A stretch of DNA of 64,000 bases from positions 124,001 through 188,000 of the forward strand of contig JBAZLH010000001.1 of NCBI GenBank assembly GCA_041650375.1, written 5' to 3'. Source of the stretch: UBA6220 sp041650375 (GTDB taxonomy: Bacteria; Patescibacteriota; Minisyncoccia; Minisyncoccales; Minisyncoccaceae). Positions 17,203 to 23,610 of this stretch are shown piece by piece. A program made the position numbers and the translations under genes. How positions within the stretch are numbered: position 1 is the first letter of the stretch; every line of letters begins with the position of its first letter. Below the pieces are notes generated by a model that worked only from the letters and a program-made list of their open reading frames with translations, was not told where the DNA came from and ran no database searches.

Positions 17203-17298
17203 ATGGCTACAAAAAAGAAAGCTACTAAAAAAGTTGCAAAAAGAAAACCAGCTAAGAAAGCTGCAAAAAAGAAAGTAGCAAAAAAGAAAAAGAGATAG
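17203..17298 (+). CDS. Lysine/alanine-rich histone-H1-like mini-protein, 31 residues
   Basis: ATG 17203 to TAG 17296-17298. The product is almost only Lys, Ala, Arg, Thr and Val in KKA/KKVAK repeats (starts MATKKKATKK, ends AKKKKR), like the C-terminal tails of histone H1 or AlgP. Predicted charge is extremely positive, so nucleic-acid binding is likely (inferred). It has its own promoter and a strong terminator immediately downstream, i.e. a dedicated short mRNA. The same kind of tail occurs at the N-terminus of the FtsZ protein at 49240. Confidence 0.7.
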   Translation: MATKKKATKKVAKRKPAKKAAKKKVAKKKKR

Positions 17299-17310
17299 TC
17301 TCTACTCTTT

Positions 17311-17342
17311 AAAAACAACCCTTTCGCGAGGGTTGTTTTTTT
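17311..17342 (+). terminator. Strong rho-independent terminator
   Basis: AAAAACAACCCT (17311-17322) pairs perfectly with AGGGTTGTTTTT (17329-17340), loop TTCGCG. Confidence 0.9.
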
Positions 17343-17373
17343 GACTTAATTATGATATTATTTCAATACAATT

Positions 17374-17712
17374 ATGGAGATAACAATCAAAACAAAAGAC
17401 GTTAAGCTTAATCCGGGATTGGAACAGTTTATCAATAAGCACATTGGAGTTTTAGGCAAATTTTTGCCGCCCAACGCCACCGGTTTTATTGAAGTTGAAA
17501 TCGGGCTTATTACCAAACATCATCAAAAAGGAGATATTTACAGCGCCGAAATATTAATTGAGGAGCCTATGGGAAATGTATTTCGGGCTTATTCCGAAAA
17601 ACCGAATATTGAAATGGCGGTTACGGATGCGAAAAAAGAAATGGAAGCGCAACTTACAAAATTCAAAGACAAATTGATAACCGAAAGGAAAAAGGGCGGA
17701 GAGGAAATTTAA
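17374..17712 (+). CDS. hpf: Ribosome hibernation promoting factor (HPF/RaiA family, short form)
   Basis: 112 residues. It binds the 30S decoding region to inactivate or dimerise ribosomes in slow growth. The fold pattern is clear: an N-terminal strand MEITIKTKDVKLNPGLEQFINKH, then EVEIGLITKHHQKGDIYSAEI, then the helix IEMAVTDAKKEMEAQL.KFKDKL. The length matches short HPF/YfiA without the long-form dimerisation domain. It is preceded by the mini-gene terminator, with a TTGACT at 17341, and followed by its own terminator before secA. Confidence 0.88.
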   Translation: MEITIKTKDVKLNPGLEQFINKHIGVLGKFLPPNATGFIEVEIGLITKHHQKGDIYSAEILIEEPMGNVFRAYSEKPNIEMAVTDAKKEMEAQLTKFKDKLITERKKGGEEI

Positions 17713-17722
17713 AATTAACGGC

Positions 17723-17757
17723 CAGGCGATAGGATCAGAATTTCTATCGCCTGTTTT
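17723..17757 (+). terminator. Rho-independent terminator of hpf
   Basis: CAGGCGATAG (17723-17732) pairs with CTATCGCCTG (17744-17753), followed by TTTTA. The T-run overlaps the secA -10 TATAAT (17757-17762). Confidence 0.8.
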
Positions 17758-17768
17758 ATAATTATACT

Positions 17769-20225
17769 ATGTCAATTATTAATAACTTATTTGGAAACGC
17801 CAACGAGAAGTACGCCAAAAGCGCGCTGCCCGTTGTTGAAAAAATAAATTCGCTGGAAAGTGATTTTAAAAATCTCTCCGACAGTGAATTAAAAAACAAA
17901 ACTATTGAATTCAAAGAACGTTTGGCCAAAGGAGAAACTTTGGATTTACTTTTGCCCGAAGCGTTCGCGGCTGTGAGGGAAGCGGCGAAGAGAAATTTAA
18001 ATCAAAGGCATTTTGATTGCCAGTTAATCGGCGGAATAGTTTTGCATCAGGGAAAAATCGCGGAAATGAAAACCGGTGAAGGCAAAACTTTAACCGCGAC
18101 CTTGGCTCTGTATTTAAACGCGCTTGAAAATAAGGGTGCGCATTTGGTTACGGTAAATGATTATTTGAGCCGGCGTGACGCGGTGTGGATGGGGCAAGCT
18201 TATTACGCGCTCGGCTTGAGCACGGCTTGCGTGAACCACGAGCAATCTTTTATTTACGACCCGGAATATAAAATGGCGCAAGAAACGGAAGATAAAGCCC
18301 GCGACGATTTGGGCGGGTTTAAGGTAATGGAAGATTTTTTAAGGCCGTGCACCAGGCGCGAAGCTTACAATGCGGACATTACTTACGGCACAAACAATGA
18401 ATTCGGTTTTGATTATTTGAAAGACAATATGGTTTATAGCCTGGAAGACAAAGTCCAGCGTGATTTTCATTTTGTGATTGTGGATGAGGTGGATTCAATT
18501 TTGATTGACGAGGCCAGGACGCCTTTAATTATTTCCGCTCCGGACGTGGAGAGTTCCAATTGGTATTCCGAATTCGCGAGAATTATTCCGCGACTGGACA
18601 AGGAAACCGATTATGAGGTGGATGAAAAATTGCGGGCCGTGACTTTAACCGAAGGGGGAATTGATAAAATAGAAAAAATACTAAACACGGATAATATATA
18701 TAATGAACGCGGCATCCAATATTTACACCACTTGGAACAAGCTTTGAAGGCGGAAATTATTTTCAAGCTGGATAAAGATTATGTGGTGAAAAACGGGGAA
18801 GTTATTATCGTGGACACATTTACCGGCCGGTTAATGCCCGGACGCAGATGGTCCGGCGGCTTGCACCAAGCCATTGAAGCCAAAGAAGGCGTAAAAATCC
18901 AACCGGAGTCAATTACTTTGGCATCAGTTACTTTCCAAAATTATTTTCGGTTATACAAAAAATTATCCGGCATGACCGGAACAGCGGAAACATCTGCTGA
19001 AGAGTTTGATAAGGTGTATAAGTTGGACACCGTGGTTATTCCAACCAATAAGCCATGCGTCAGGAAAGATTTGCCGGATAGGATTTACAAAAATGAAACC
19101 GCGAAGTTTAAAGCCGTGGTGGAAGAAATAAAAATCAGGCACGCGACTGGACAGCCGATATTGGTGGGCACAACCTCAATCAACAAAAACGAATATTTGA
19201 GCGCGTTATTGGGCCGCGAGGGCATTGCGCATAAAGTTTTGAATGCTAAAAACCATGAAGAAGAGGGCGCGATTATCGCCCAAGCCGGAGCTTTTGGCGC
19301 GGTCACTATCGCGACCAATATGGCGGGTAGGGGCGTGGATATTGCTTTGGGCGGAAACCCAACCACTCCGGAAGAAAAAGAAAAAATCAGGCAATTGGGC
19401 GGTTTGCATATTATCGGCACGGAGCGGCACGAAGCGCGCCGAATTGATAATCAGTTGCGCGGCCGCGGCGGCAGGCAAGGCGATCCGGGCACGACCCAGT
19501 TTTTCGTGTCATTGGAAGATGATGTCATCCGTATTTTCGGCGGCGACAGGATAATGGGCATAATGGAAAGATTTAATATGCCGGATGATATGCCCATAGA
19601 AAACGGTTTTATCAGTAAAAGCATTGAATCCGCGCAATCTAAAATAGAAGGCGCTAACTTTGATTCCAGAAAAAGGACGTTAGAATACGACGATGTTTTA
19701 AACAAGCACCGGGAGGTTATATATAAGAAGAGGGTGGATATAATAGAAGGCGCTTCCAAGGGCTTGTTAAAACAAGAAATTTTAAGCGCTTTGGAAAAAT
19801 ACGGGTTTACAGCCGAACAATTTGAAAGCAAAGAAAAAGAAATCGGCGAAGAGTCAATGCGGCAGGCGGAAAAGATATTCTCTTTGCGGATTTTGGATAT
19901 GCTTTGGACCGAGCATTTGGAAAACATGGAATCGTTAAGGGATTCGGTGAATCTGCGCGCTTACGGGCAAAGGGACCCATTAATTGAATACAAAAAAGAA
20001 GGGCGTATTTTATTTGACGCCTTGTTGGCGAACTATGAAAATTTGTTGGTGAATAATATAATGAAAGCGGCTGTCAGCCAGCCAGCACAAGGGCAAACTC
20101 AAAACCAAACAATGGTTGAAGAAAGAAAGAACCAAGATGACAACGTTAAAAACGGCGAAATCAGCCGCAACGACCCCTGTCCTTGCGGTAGCGGCAAAAA
20201 GTATAAGAAGTGCTGCGGAAAATAA
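17769..20225 (+). CDS. secA: Preprotein translocase ATPase SecA
   Basis: 818 residues. It is the peripheral membrane motor that drives unfolded proteins through SecYEG. Walker A MKTGEGKT (about 100-107), the DEVDSILIDEART Walker B region (about 238), the second helicase domain (GTTSI, TNMAGRGVDI) and QLRGRGGRQGDPG are all present. The C-terminus is a SEC-C zinc motif, CPCGSGKKYKKCCGK. The -10 TATAAT at 17757-17762 lies only 6 bases before the ATG, suggesting a leaderless mRNA. It exports the giant surface proteins together with secDF at 23.6 kb (inferred). Confidence 0.97.
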   Translation: MSIINNLFGNANEKYAKSALPVVEKINSLESDFKNLSDSELKNKTIEFKERLAKGETLDLLLPEAFAAVREAAKRNLNQRHFDCQLIGGIVLHQGKIAEMKTGEGKTLTATLALYLNALENKGAHLVTVNDYLSRRDAVWMGQAYYALGLSTACVNHEQSFIYDPEYKMAQETEDKARDDLGGFKVMEDFLRPCTRREAYNADITYGTNNEFGFDYLKDNMVYSLEDKVQRDFHFVIVDEVDSILIDEARTPLIISAPDVESSNWYSEFARIIPRLDKETDYEVDEKLRAVTLTEGGIDKIEKILNTDNIYNERGIQYLHHLEQALKAEIIFKLDKDYVVKNGEVIIVDTFTGRLMPGRRWSGGLHQAIEAKEGVKIQPESITLASVTFQNYFRLYKKLSGMTGTAETSAEEFDKVYKLDTVVIPTNKPCVRKDLPDRIYKNETAKFKAVVEEIKIRHATGQPILVGTTSINKNEYLSALLGREGIAHKVLNAKNHEEEGAIIAQAGAFGAVTIATNMAGRGVDIALGGNPTTPEEKEKIRQLGGLHIIGTERHEARRIDNQLRGRGGRQGDPGTTQFFVSLEDDVIRIFGGDRIMGIMERFNMPDDMPIENGFISKSIESAQSKIEGANFDSRKRTLEYDDVLNKHREVIYKKRVDIIEGASKGLLKQEILSALEKYGFTAEQFESKEKEIGEESMRQAEKIFSLRILDMLWTEHLENMESLRDSVNLRAYGQRDPLIEYKKEGRILFDALLANYENLLVNNIMKAAVSQPAQGQTQNQTMVEERKNQDDNVKNGEISRNDPCPCGSGKKYKKCCGK

Positions 20226-20230
20226 GATAT

Positions 20231-20644
20231 ATGAAAATCGTAATTTGCGGTAGCATGTCAGCGTCGAAACAAATACTTAAAATAAAGAAATTTTTTGAAG
20301 AAAAGGGGCACGAAGTTGTGATTCCCAGAAATGCGGATAAATATGCGTCAGGGGAAGTGCAGGCAGAAGGCGGCAACGAGTCGACAAAAAATAAAATTGA
20401 TTACGATTTAATTCGCGACTATTATTTAAAGATTAAAGAGTCTGATGTGGTATTAATAGCAAATTATGACAAGGGAGATGTCAGGAATTATATTGGCGGT
20501 AATTCTTTTTTAGAAGCTGGATTTGCGTATGTTCTTAATAAGAAACTATATTTTTTGAACGATATTCCAGATATGGTTTACAGCGACGAGCTTCGCGCCT
20601 TTCAACCAGTCATTTTAAATGGAGATTTGTCAAAAATAGTTTAA
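20231..20644 (+). CDS. Nucleoside 2-deoxyribosyltransferase-like protein
   Basis: 137 residues from ATG 20231, 5 bases after the secA stop; an upstream in-frame start at 20210 would overlap secA. A Rossmann-like start MKIVICGSMSASKQI and the later SDVVLIAN and GGNSFLEAGFAYVLNKKLYFL segments match the nucleoside deoxyribosyltransferase/TIR-like fold, in which the Glu in the GxxxExGxA motif is catalytic. It could be a nucleotide-salvage or nucleotide-hydrolysing enzyme; the substrate cannot be read from sequence. Probably cotranscribed with secA and the next gene. Confidence 0.6.
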   Translation: MKIVICGSMSASKQILKIKKFFEEKGHEVVIPRNADKYASGEVQAEGGNESTKNKIDYDLIRDYYLKIKESDVVLIANYDKGDVRNYIGGNSFLEAGFAYVLNKKLYFLNDIPDMVYSDELRAFQPVILNGDLSKIV

Positions 20645-20647
20645 CTT

Positions 20648-20857
20648 ATGTTATATATGGTGAAAATAAAATTCTTTAATTCAATTGTGGAAGCGGAATT
20701 GGCTAAGAATTTATTAAAGGAACATAATATAGAAAGCCTATCCCAAAAGAGGGGCGTGGAGTTTCCCGGCAGTTTGGGTGATTCTTACGGCGCGGATTTA
20801 TTCGTGAACGAAAAAGACATTGAAACAGCCAAAGAGCTTTTGGAAATTTTTGAATAA
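20648..20857 (+). CDS. DUF2007-like small protein
   Basis: 69 residues (or 66 from ATG 20657). The ferredoxin-like pattern VKIKFFNSIVEAELAKNLLKEHNIES...GADLFVNEKDIETAKELL matches the DUF2007 'putative signal transducing' family: a small beta-alpha-beta domain presumed to bind a partner protein. It sits 3 bases after the 20231 gene. Molecular role unknown. Confidence 0.65.
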   Translation: MLYMVKIKFFNSIVEAELAKNLLKEHNIESLSQKRGVEFPGSLGDSYGADLFVNEKDIETAKELLEIFE

Positions 20858-20897
20858 AAAAATAAGCCCGATATAATGTCGGACTTAGCGATAGGGC

Positions 20898-21095
20898 TCA
20901 TTCTTTCATTTTTAATACAACGCAAGGATAATTTTTGTAGTCGGCGCCTTTTTCGGACCCAACCGTTGCTTCTACTTCTCCGATTAATTTATCGTCCTTG
21001 TAGACCTTAACGCCTGCGTTAACCCCGATAATTTCTATCCCGTCTGTAAGTTCTAATGCGATTCCGTCTCTGAGTTCAAATTTACTGTGAGCCAT
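20898..21095 (-). CDS. Small hypothetical protein, 65 residues
   Basis: On the minus strand, starting at ATG 21095 with GGAGAAAAGG just upstream and a TTGACA-17-TACTTT promoter at 21154-21126. TTG 21110 is a less likely start. The sequence is a run of short strands (GIALELTDGIEIIGVNAGVKVYKDDKLIGEVEATV...YPCVVLKM), suggesting a small beta-barrel. No family recognised. It is divergent from the DUF1653 gene and convergent with the 20648 gene. Confidence 0.6.
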   Translation of the reverse strand: MAHSKFELRDGIALELTDGIEIIGVNAGVKVYKDDKLIGEVEATVGSEKGADYKNYPCVVLKMKE

Positions 21096-21125
21096 AAACC
21101 TTTTCTCCAAATGATCTGTGGCTGT

Positions 21126-21154
21126 AAAGTATCAAAAAGCTAAATTAATGTCAA
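21126..21154 (-). promoter_or_regulatory. Promoter of the 20898-21095 gene
   Basis: On the minus strand, TTGACA (21154-21149), 17-base spacer, TACTTT (21131-21126). Confidence 0.6.
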
Positions 21155-21171
21155 ACCATATAGAAAATGTT

Positions 21172-21381
21172 ATGCTTAAATTAGGAAAATACAAACATTA
21201 TAAAGGGAACGAATACGAAGTGATTGGCGTAGCCAAGCACACCGAAACTTTGGAAGAATTTGTGGTTTATAGGGCGCTTTACGGGGACAGAGATTTATGG
21301 GTGCGTCCGTTGGAAATGTTTACGGAAGAGGTTGAATTTGAGGGGAGATTAGTTCCAAGATTTGAGTATGTCGGGGAATAA
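21172..21381 (+). CDS. DUF1653 domain protein
   Basis: 69 residues. The sequence GKYKHYKGNEYEVIGVAKHTETLEEFVVYRALYGDRDLWVRPLEMF matches the DUF1653 family, a single small SH3-like domain of unknown role found in many bacteria. Upstream in-frame starts (GTG 21118, ATG 21148) would run through the divergent promoter and lack ribosome sites. ATG 21172 gives the domain length exactly and lies 7 bases after a -10-like TATAGA (21159-21164), consistent with a leaderless start. Confidence 0.7.
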   Translation: MLKLGKYKHYKGNEYEVIGVAKHTETLEEFVVYRALYGDRDLWVRPLEMFTEEVEFEGRLVPRFEYVGE

Positions 21382-21385
21382 TCAA

Positions 21386-21417
21386 CAAAAAAAAGAAGCT
21401 CAATCCGAAGATTGGGC
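21386..21417 (-). terminator. Terminator of the minus-strand zinc-ribbon gene
   Basis: GCCCAATC-TTCG-GATTGAGC on the minus strand (21417-21398), followed by TTC and a T9 run (21394-21386). One wobble pair. Confidence 0.75.
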
Positions 21418-21437
21418 AGAAGAAAAGAACAAATTCG

Positions 21438-21596
21438 TTAACATTTTTCGCAGGCGGGACAGCGACGGCCCACCATCTCTCCGCCACACTCGGGACAGCG
21501 CTTGGATTGTTTTGTCCCGCTACAGCTGGAACATTGCACGACATCCAAATCATCTAAATCTTTCCCGCAACATGCGCAATCTTCTTCGGTTTTAAT
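21438..21596 (-). CDS. Double zinc-ribbon mini-protein with probable ATT start, 52 residues
   Basis: The frame has ten cysteines: CACC near the start, then CSSC, CPEC, CPAC and a final EKC. The CxxC pairs look like two rubredoxin/zinc-ribbon knuckles. The frame opens after a TAA at 21602-21600 and contains no ATG, GTG or TTG before the first cysteines. ATT 21596 lies 6 bases after a textbook Shine-Dalgarno AAGAGGTG (21610-21603). A TTGACG-17-TACTTT promoter (21652-21624) and a hairpin terminator (21417-21386) complete the unit. Plus-strand ORFs here are shadows. Likely a small nucleic-acid- or protein-binding zinc protein; function unknown. Confidence 0.6.
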   Translation of the reverse strand: MKTEEDCACCGKDLDDLDVVQCSSCSGTKQSKRCPECGGEMVGRRCPACEKC

Positions 21597-21617
21597 TTTT
21601 TACACCTCTTTGTGATG

Positions 21618-21623
21618 TATAAT
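21618..21623 (+). promoter_or_regulatory. -10 of the dCMP deaminase-Nudix gene
   Basis: TATAAT directly abuts the minus-strand -10 (21629-21624) of the zinc-ribbon gene, so the two promoters are divergent and overlapping. No good -35 is seen. Confidence 0.45.
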
Positions 21624-21652
21624 AAAGTATCATAGTGGTAACTTTGCGTCAA
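21624..21652 (-). promoter_or_regulatory. Promoter of the zinc-ribbon gene
   Basis: On the minus strand, TTGACG (21652-21647), 17-base spacer, TACTTT (21629-21624). Same -10 as the promoter at 21131-21126. Confidence 0.6.
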
Positions 21653-22573
21653 ATGGAATATCTTAAAAACCAACAAGAACAAGAAGCGATTAAATGGATG
21701 CGAGAAGCTGCCAACAGCGCCGAGCGGGCTTTGTGTTTAAATGCGAAATGCGGAGCCGTGATTGTGAAAGATGATGAAATTATCGGGAGCGGATATAATG
21801 CACCGCCATTAGACAAGGAAGAAAATCGAATGTGCGGCAAGGAAATCATTAACGATAAGCCGAATTACGATAAAACTTGCTGCGTGCACGCCGAGTGGCG
21901 GGCGATAACAAGCGCGTTGAAAAACGATCCAACTAAAATAAAAGGAGCGAAATTGTATTTCGCGAGAATAAATGACCAAGGAGAAATTATAAAATCCGGC
22001 CAGCCGTATTGCACGGTTTGTAGCCGATTGGCGCTAGACGCGGGCATTGATAAATTTGTTTTGTGGCACGCGGCTGGAATTGGAGAATATGGCGCGGACG
22101 AATACAATCAATTATCTTACGCGTACGTGTCGGAAAAAAAACAAAGGTTTAAAATAACACCCGCGGTTTATTTGGTTTTATTTAAGGGTGATAAAGTGTT
22201 GTTGATGCGAAGGCAAAACACGGATTTTCACCCCGGAGATTATGGTTTGCCATCCGGCCACCTTGAAGGCGACGAAACATTGGTTCAGGCGATGATTAGG
22301 GAAGCTAAAGAAGAAATTGGAACAACTTTTAATCCAACAGAAATAAAATTAGCGCATGCTATGCACAGAAAAATGCCCACGGAAGAACGGGTGAGTTTTT
22401 TCTTTACTGTGGATAATTGGGAGGGTGAGCCGAAAATTATGGAGCCGCACAAGTGCGATAATATGAATTGGTTTGAGATAAATGATTTGCCGGAAAATAT
22501 CATACCCTATATTCGACAGGCGATTATTAACGTTAAAGAAAAAAATCCGTATAGCGAGGACGGGTGGCAATAA
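21653..22573 (+). CDS. Fusion of dCMP/cytidine deaminase domain and Nudix hydrolase
   Basis: 306 residues from ATG 21653 (GTG 21635 would add 6). Residues 1-155 are a zinc-dependent deaminase: CVHAEW (His about 79, catalytic Glu about 81) and PYCTVC (about 118-123) supply the zinc ligands. Residues 165-306 are a Nudix domain with the box G-H-L-E-G-D-E...REAKEEIG at about 202-223, matching GX5EX7REXXEEXG. The deaminase half resembles dCMP deaminases; the Nudix half could remove damaged or excess nucleotides or the dUTP made from deamination. The combined nucleotide-pool role is inferred. The ASCH-like gene follows directly. Confidence 0.85.
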   Translation: MEYLKNQQEQEAIKWMREAANSAERALCLNAKCGAVIVKDDEIIGSGYNAPPLDKEENRMCGKEIINDKPNYDKTCCVHAEWRAITSALKNDPTKIKGAKLYFARINDQGEIIKSGQPYCTVCSRLALDAGIDKFVLWHAAGIGEYGADEYNQLSYAYVSEKKQRFKITPAVYLVLFKGDKVLLMRRQNTDFHPGDYGLPSGHLEGDETLVQAMIREAKEEIGTTFNPTEIKLAHAMHRKMPTEERVSFFFTVDNWEGEPKIMEPHKCDNMNWFEINDLPENIIPYIRQAIINVKEKNPYSEDGWQ

Positions 22574-22575
22574 AT

Positions 22576-23010
22576 ATGGAACATTTGGCAATAATGAAAA
22601 AATCTTGGAAATTAACGGATAAGATTTTGAAAAAAGAAAAAAAGATAGAATCGCGATGGTATAAATTCAAACACGCGCCGTGGGATAAGATAAAAACAGG
22701 CGAAACGATTTATTTTAAAGATTCCGGCGAGGCGGTGGGCGTAAAAGCCGAAGTTAGTAAGGTGATGCAAATTGATGGTTTAACCCCGAAAAAAGTGAAA
22801 GAACTATTGGAAAAATACGGAAATGGAGCCGGATTGGAAAAAGAATCCATCCCCGCGTTTTGGGAAAGTTTCAAAGACAAGAGATACTGCTTGCTTATAT
22901 TTTTAAAAAATCCGATAAGAATAAAACCGTTTCAAATAAGTAAAAAAGGTTTTGGTAATATGTGCGCGTGGATTAGCGTGGACAAGATTGATAAAATAAA
23001 AGTAAAATAA
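22576..23010 (+). CDS. ASCH/PUA-like domain protein
   Basis: 144 residues from ATG 22576, 2 bases after the upstream stop. The core WDKIKTGETIYFKDSGEAVGVKAEVSKVMQIDGLTPKKVKELLEKYG resembles the ASCH fold (PUA-like), proposed to bind RNA or modified nucleotides. The C-terminal half RYCLLIFLKNPIRIKPFQISKKGFGNMCAWISV completes a beta-barrel. It belongs to the same operon as the deaminase-Nudix fusion and the nucleotidyltransferase, which hints at nucleotide or cofactor metabolism. Specific function unknown. Confidence 0.6.
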   Translation: MEHLAIMKKSWKLTDKILKKEKKIESRWYKFKHAPWDKIKTGETIYFKDSGEAVGVKAEVSKVMQIDGLTPKKVKELLEKYGNGAGLEKESIPAFWESFKDKRYCLLIFLKNPIRIKPFQISKKGFGNMCAWISVDKIDKIKVK

Positions 23011-23022
23011 TTTTATTATAGT

Positions 23023-23481
23023 ATGGCAAACAAAAAAGAAATTGTGGTGGCCGTGTCCGGAGGGTTTGATCCGATTCATATCGGACATATTCGGATGTTT
23101 AAAGAGGCTAGGGCCTTGGGAGATAAGCTTGTGGTGATTTTAAACAACGATAATTGGTTGAAAAAGAAAAAGGGTTATGCTTTTATGCCGCAAAAAGAAC
23201 GCAAAGAGATAATTGAAAACATTAGATGGGTGGATGGCGTGGTTTTAACCGCCCATAAGCCGAATCCGATAGATATGAGCGTGGCAAACGATTTAAAAAA
23301 ATTAAAGCCGAATATTTTCGCGAACGGGGGAGACAGGAAAGAAGGCAACACTCCGGAAGGCCCGGTTTGTGAAAAATATAACATTAAAATGGTTTTTAAT
23401 ATCGGCCGCGGAGGCAAAATCCAATCAAGTTCTTGGCTCTTGGACGCGTACAAAAAGAAAACAAAAAAGAGTGGAAAATAA
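23023..23481 (+). CDS. Cytidylyltransferase-like nucleotidyltransferase (RfaE/TagD type)
   Basis: 152 residues. The class-defining HxGH motif is present as GGFDPIHIGHIRMFKEA (about 12-28), and the second motif as KIQSSSWLL near 137. The length fits single-domain enzymes such as glycerol-3-phosphate cytidylyltransferase or heptose-1-phosphate adenylyltransferase. Such enzymes activate a sugar or polyol phosphate for envelope glycans; the substrate here is not determinable. It follows the ASCH gene by 12 bases. Confidence 0.8.
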   Translation: MANKKEIVVAVSGGFDPIHIGHIRMFKEARALGDKLVVILNNDNWLKKKKGYAFMPQKERKEIIENIRWVDGVVLTAHKPNPIDMSVANDLKKLKPNIFANGGDRKEGNTPEGPVCEKYNIKMVFNIGRGGKIQSSSWLLDAYKKKTKKSGK

Positions 23482-23483
23482 AG

Positions 23484-23512
23484 TTGACTTTAATCATTTT
23501 TGAGTTTATAGT
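23484..23512 (+). promoter_or_regulatory. Promoter of secDF
   Basis: TTGACT (23484-23489), 17-base spacer, TATAGT (23507-23512). The leader before secD is about 90 bases, longer than usual in this window, with no recognised riboswitch. Confidence 0.65.
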
Positions 23513-23610
23513 AGCTTAAAGAATATAACTAACCGCGTAGCTCAATTCAATATCTTCCCTTATTTATAATGGCGGAATCGGTATTTGATTGATAATAAAT
23601 AATCTGATTT

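Noticed and set aside
21362..21595. 77-residue plus-strand ORF and a 77-residue minus-strand ORF in another frame
   Set aside because: Both overlap the minus-strand zinc-ribbon frame, which has all expression signals and a coherent CxxC pattern.
23530..23600. tRNA-like stretch (GCGTAGCTCAA) upstream of secD
   Set aside because: No acceptor or T arm can be formed; it is the secD leader.
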